Shown piece after piece: positions 6,316 through 6,401 of a stretch of 6,401 nt of DNA. The position numbers were made by a program, and so were the translations under genes. Under the pieces are notes generated by a model. The model saw only the letters and a list, made by a program, of their open reading frames with translations. It made no database searches and was not told where the DNA came from. Within the stretch, counting starts at the first letter, position 1. Every line of letters starts with the position of its first letter. Origin of the DNA: Clostridiales bacterium. Lineage in GTDB: Bacteria > Bacillota > Clostridia > Oscillospirales > Oscillospiraceae. The DNA lies in NCBI GenBank assembly GCA_003522945.1, contig DPHR01000186.1, forward strand, positions 1-6,401, in the 5' to 3' direction.

Positions 6316-6350
6316 AAAAAAATCAGCCACCCGATCCCGGACGTGGCTGA
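6316..6350 (-). terminator. Expression-platform terminator of the TPP riboswitch
   Basis: On the minus strand, TCAGCCAC (6343-6350) pairs with GTGGCTGA (6323-6330), and an inner CCG/CGG pairing caps the hairpin with a GGAT loop. A run of seven U follows (6316-6322), and the thiT ribosome binding site begins only 4 nt later. This is an attenuator: transcription stops here when thiamine pyrophosphate holds the aptamer folded, and reads through otherwise. Confidence 0.92.
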
Positions 6351-6370
6351 AGAACAAATACCGTATAGGC

Positions 6371-6401
6371 ACTCCCTCCGCCGGCATTACCCGGATCAGG
6401 T
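6371..6401 (-). promoter_or_regulatory. TPP riboswitch (Thi-box) aptamer, 3' part only
   Basis: The minus strand reads ACCTGATCCGGGTAATGCCG (6382-6401) followed by GCGGAGGGA, a close match to the conserved 3' half of the TPP aptamer (consensus ACCTGATCTGGATAATGCCAGCGTAGGGA). The substitutions keep the short stem: CCGG-GTAATG-CCGG replaces CTGG-ATAATG-CCAG. The 5' half, with the CTGAGA element, and the promoter lie past the right edge. It senses thiamine pyrophosphate and controls the thiT-like gene through the adjoining terminator. Confidence 0.93.

Noticed and set aside
5653..6387. 244-codon minus-strand frame overlapping thiT
   Set aside because: It would begin inside the TPP aptamer, run through the terminator and end past the thiT terminator. 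The Arg/His-rich translation is a frame shadow of thiT.

Overview
The window reads as chromosomal DNA from a GC-rich member of the Clostridia, probably a gut Oscillospirales-type Firmicute. This is inferred from GC-rich codon use combined with AT-rich intergenic DNA, sigma-A type promoter boxes, strong GAGG/GGAGGG Shine-Dalgarno sites, a TPP-riboswitch-controlled ThiT-like ECF transporter and a TcaA-like membrane protein. No species can be named from the sequence alone. There are six genes, one cut by the left edge, with almost no non-coding space. I see no tRNA, rRNA, CRISPR array, insertion sequence or attachment site.

Left part (1-1650, + strand): the 3' part of a large gene whose product joins the C-terminal half of an ADP-ribosylglycohydrolase-fold domain to about 340 residues of beta-rich sequence resembling two carbohydrate-binding/LamG-like modules. 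It ends in a bidirectional hairpin terminator that also serves the operon arriving from the right.

Middle (1648-5650, - strand): a compact four-gene operon with gaps of 7 to 21 bp, read from a promoter near 5618-5647. In transcription order it encodes (1) a membrane-anchored NAGPA-type phosphodiester glycosidase, (2) a single-pass membrane protein with a repetitive charged cytoplasmic tail and a TcaA-like outer part, (3) a GtrB/DPM1-like family 2 glycosyltransferase and (4) a GtrA-family membrane protein. Genes 3 and 4 are the classic pair that makes a polyprenyl-phosphate sugar and moves it across the membrane. Genes 1 and 2 would act outside the membrane. The likely common theme is making, remodelling or sensing a cell-surface glycopolymer; this is inference.

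Right part (5693-6401, - strand): a thiT-like thiamine transporter S component with its own terminator, a strong ribosome binding site and a leader holding the 3' part of a TPP riboswitch plus its expression-platform terminator. The rest of the aptamer lies beyond the right edge. A 9-bp alternative pairing between aptamer and terminator can be read directly and gives a concrete switching model.

The 188-bp gap between thiT and the glycosidase gene holds the thiT terminator, the operon promoter and, overlapping its -35 box on the opposite strand, a perfect-consensus promoter that points antisense into the 3' end of thiT.
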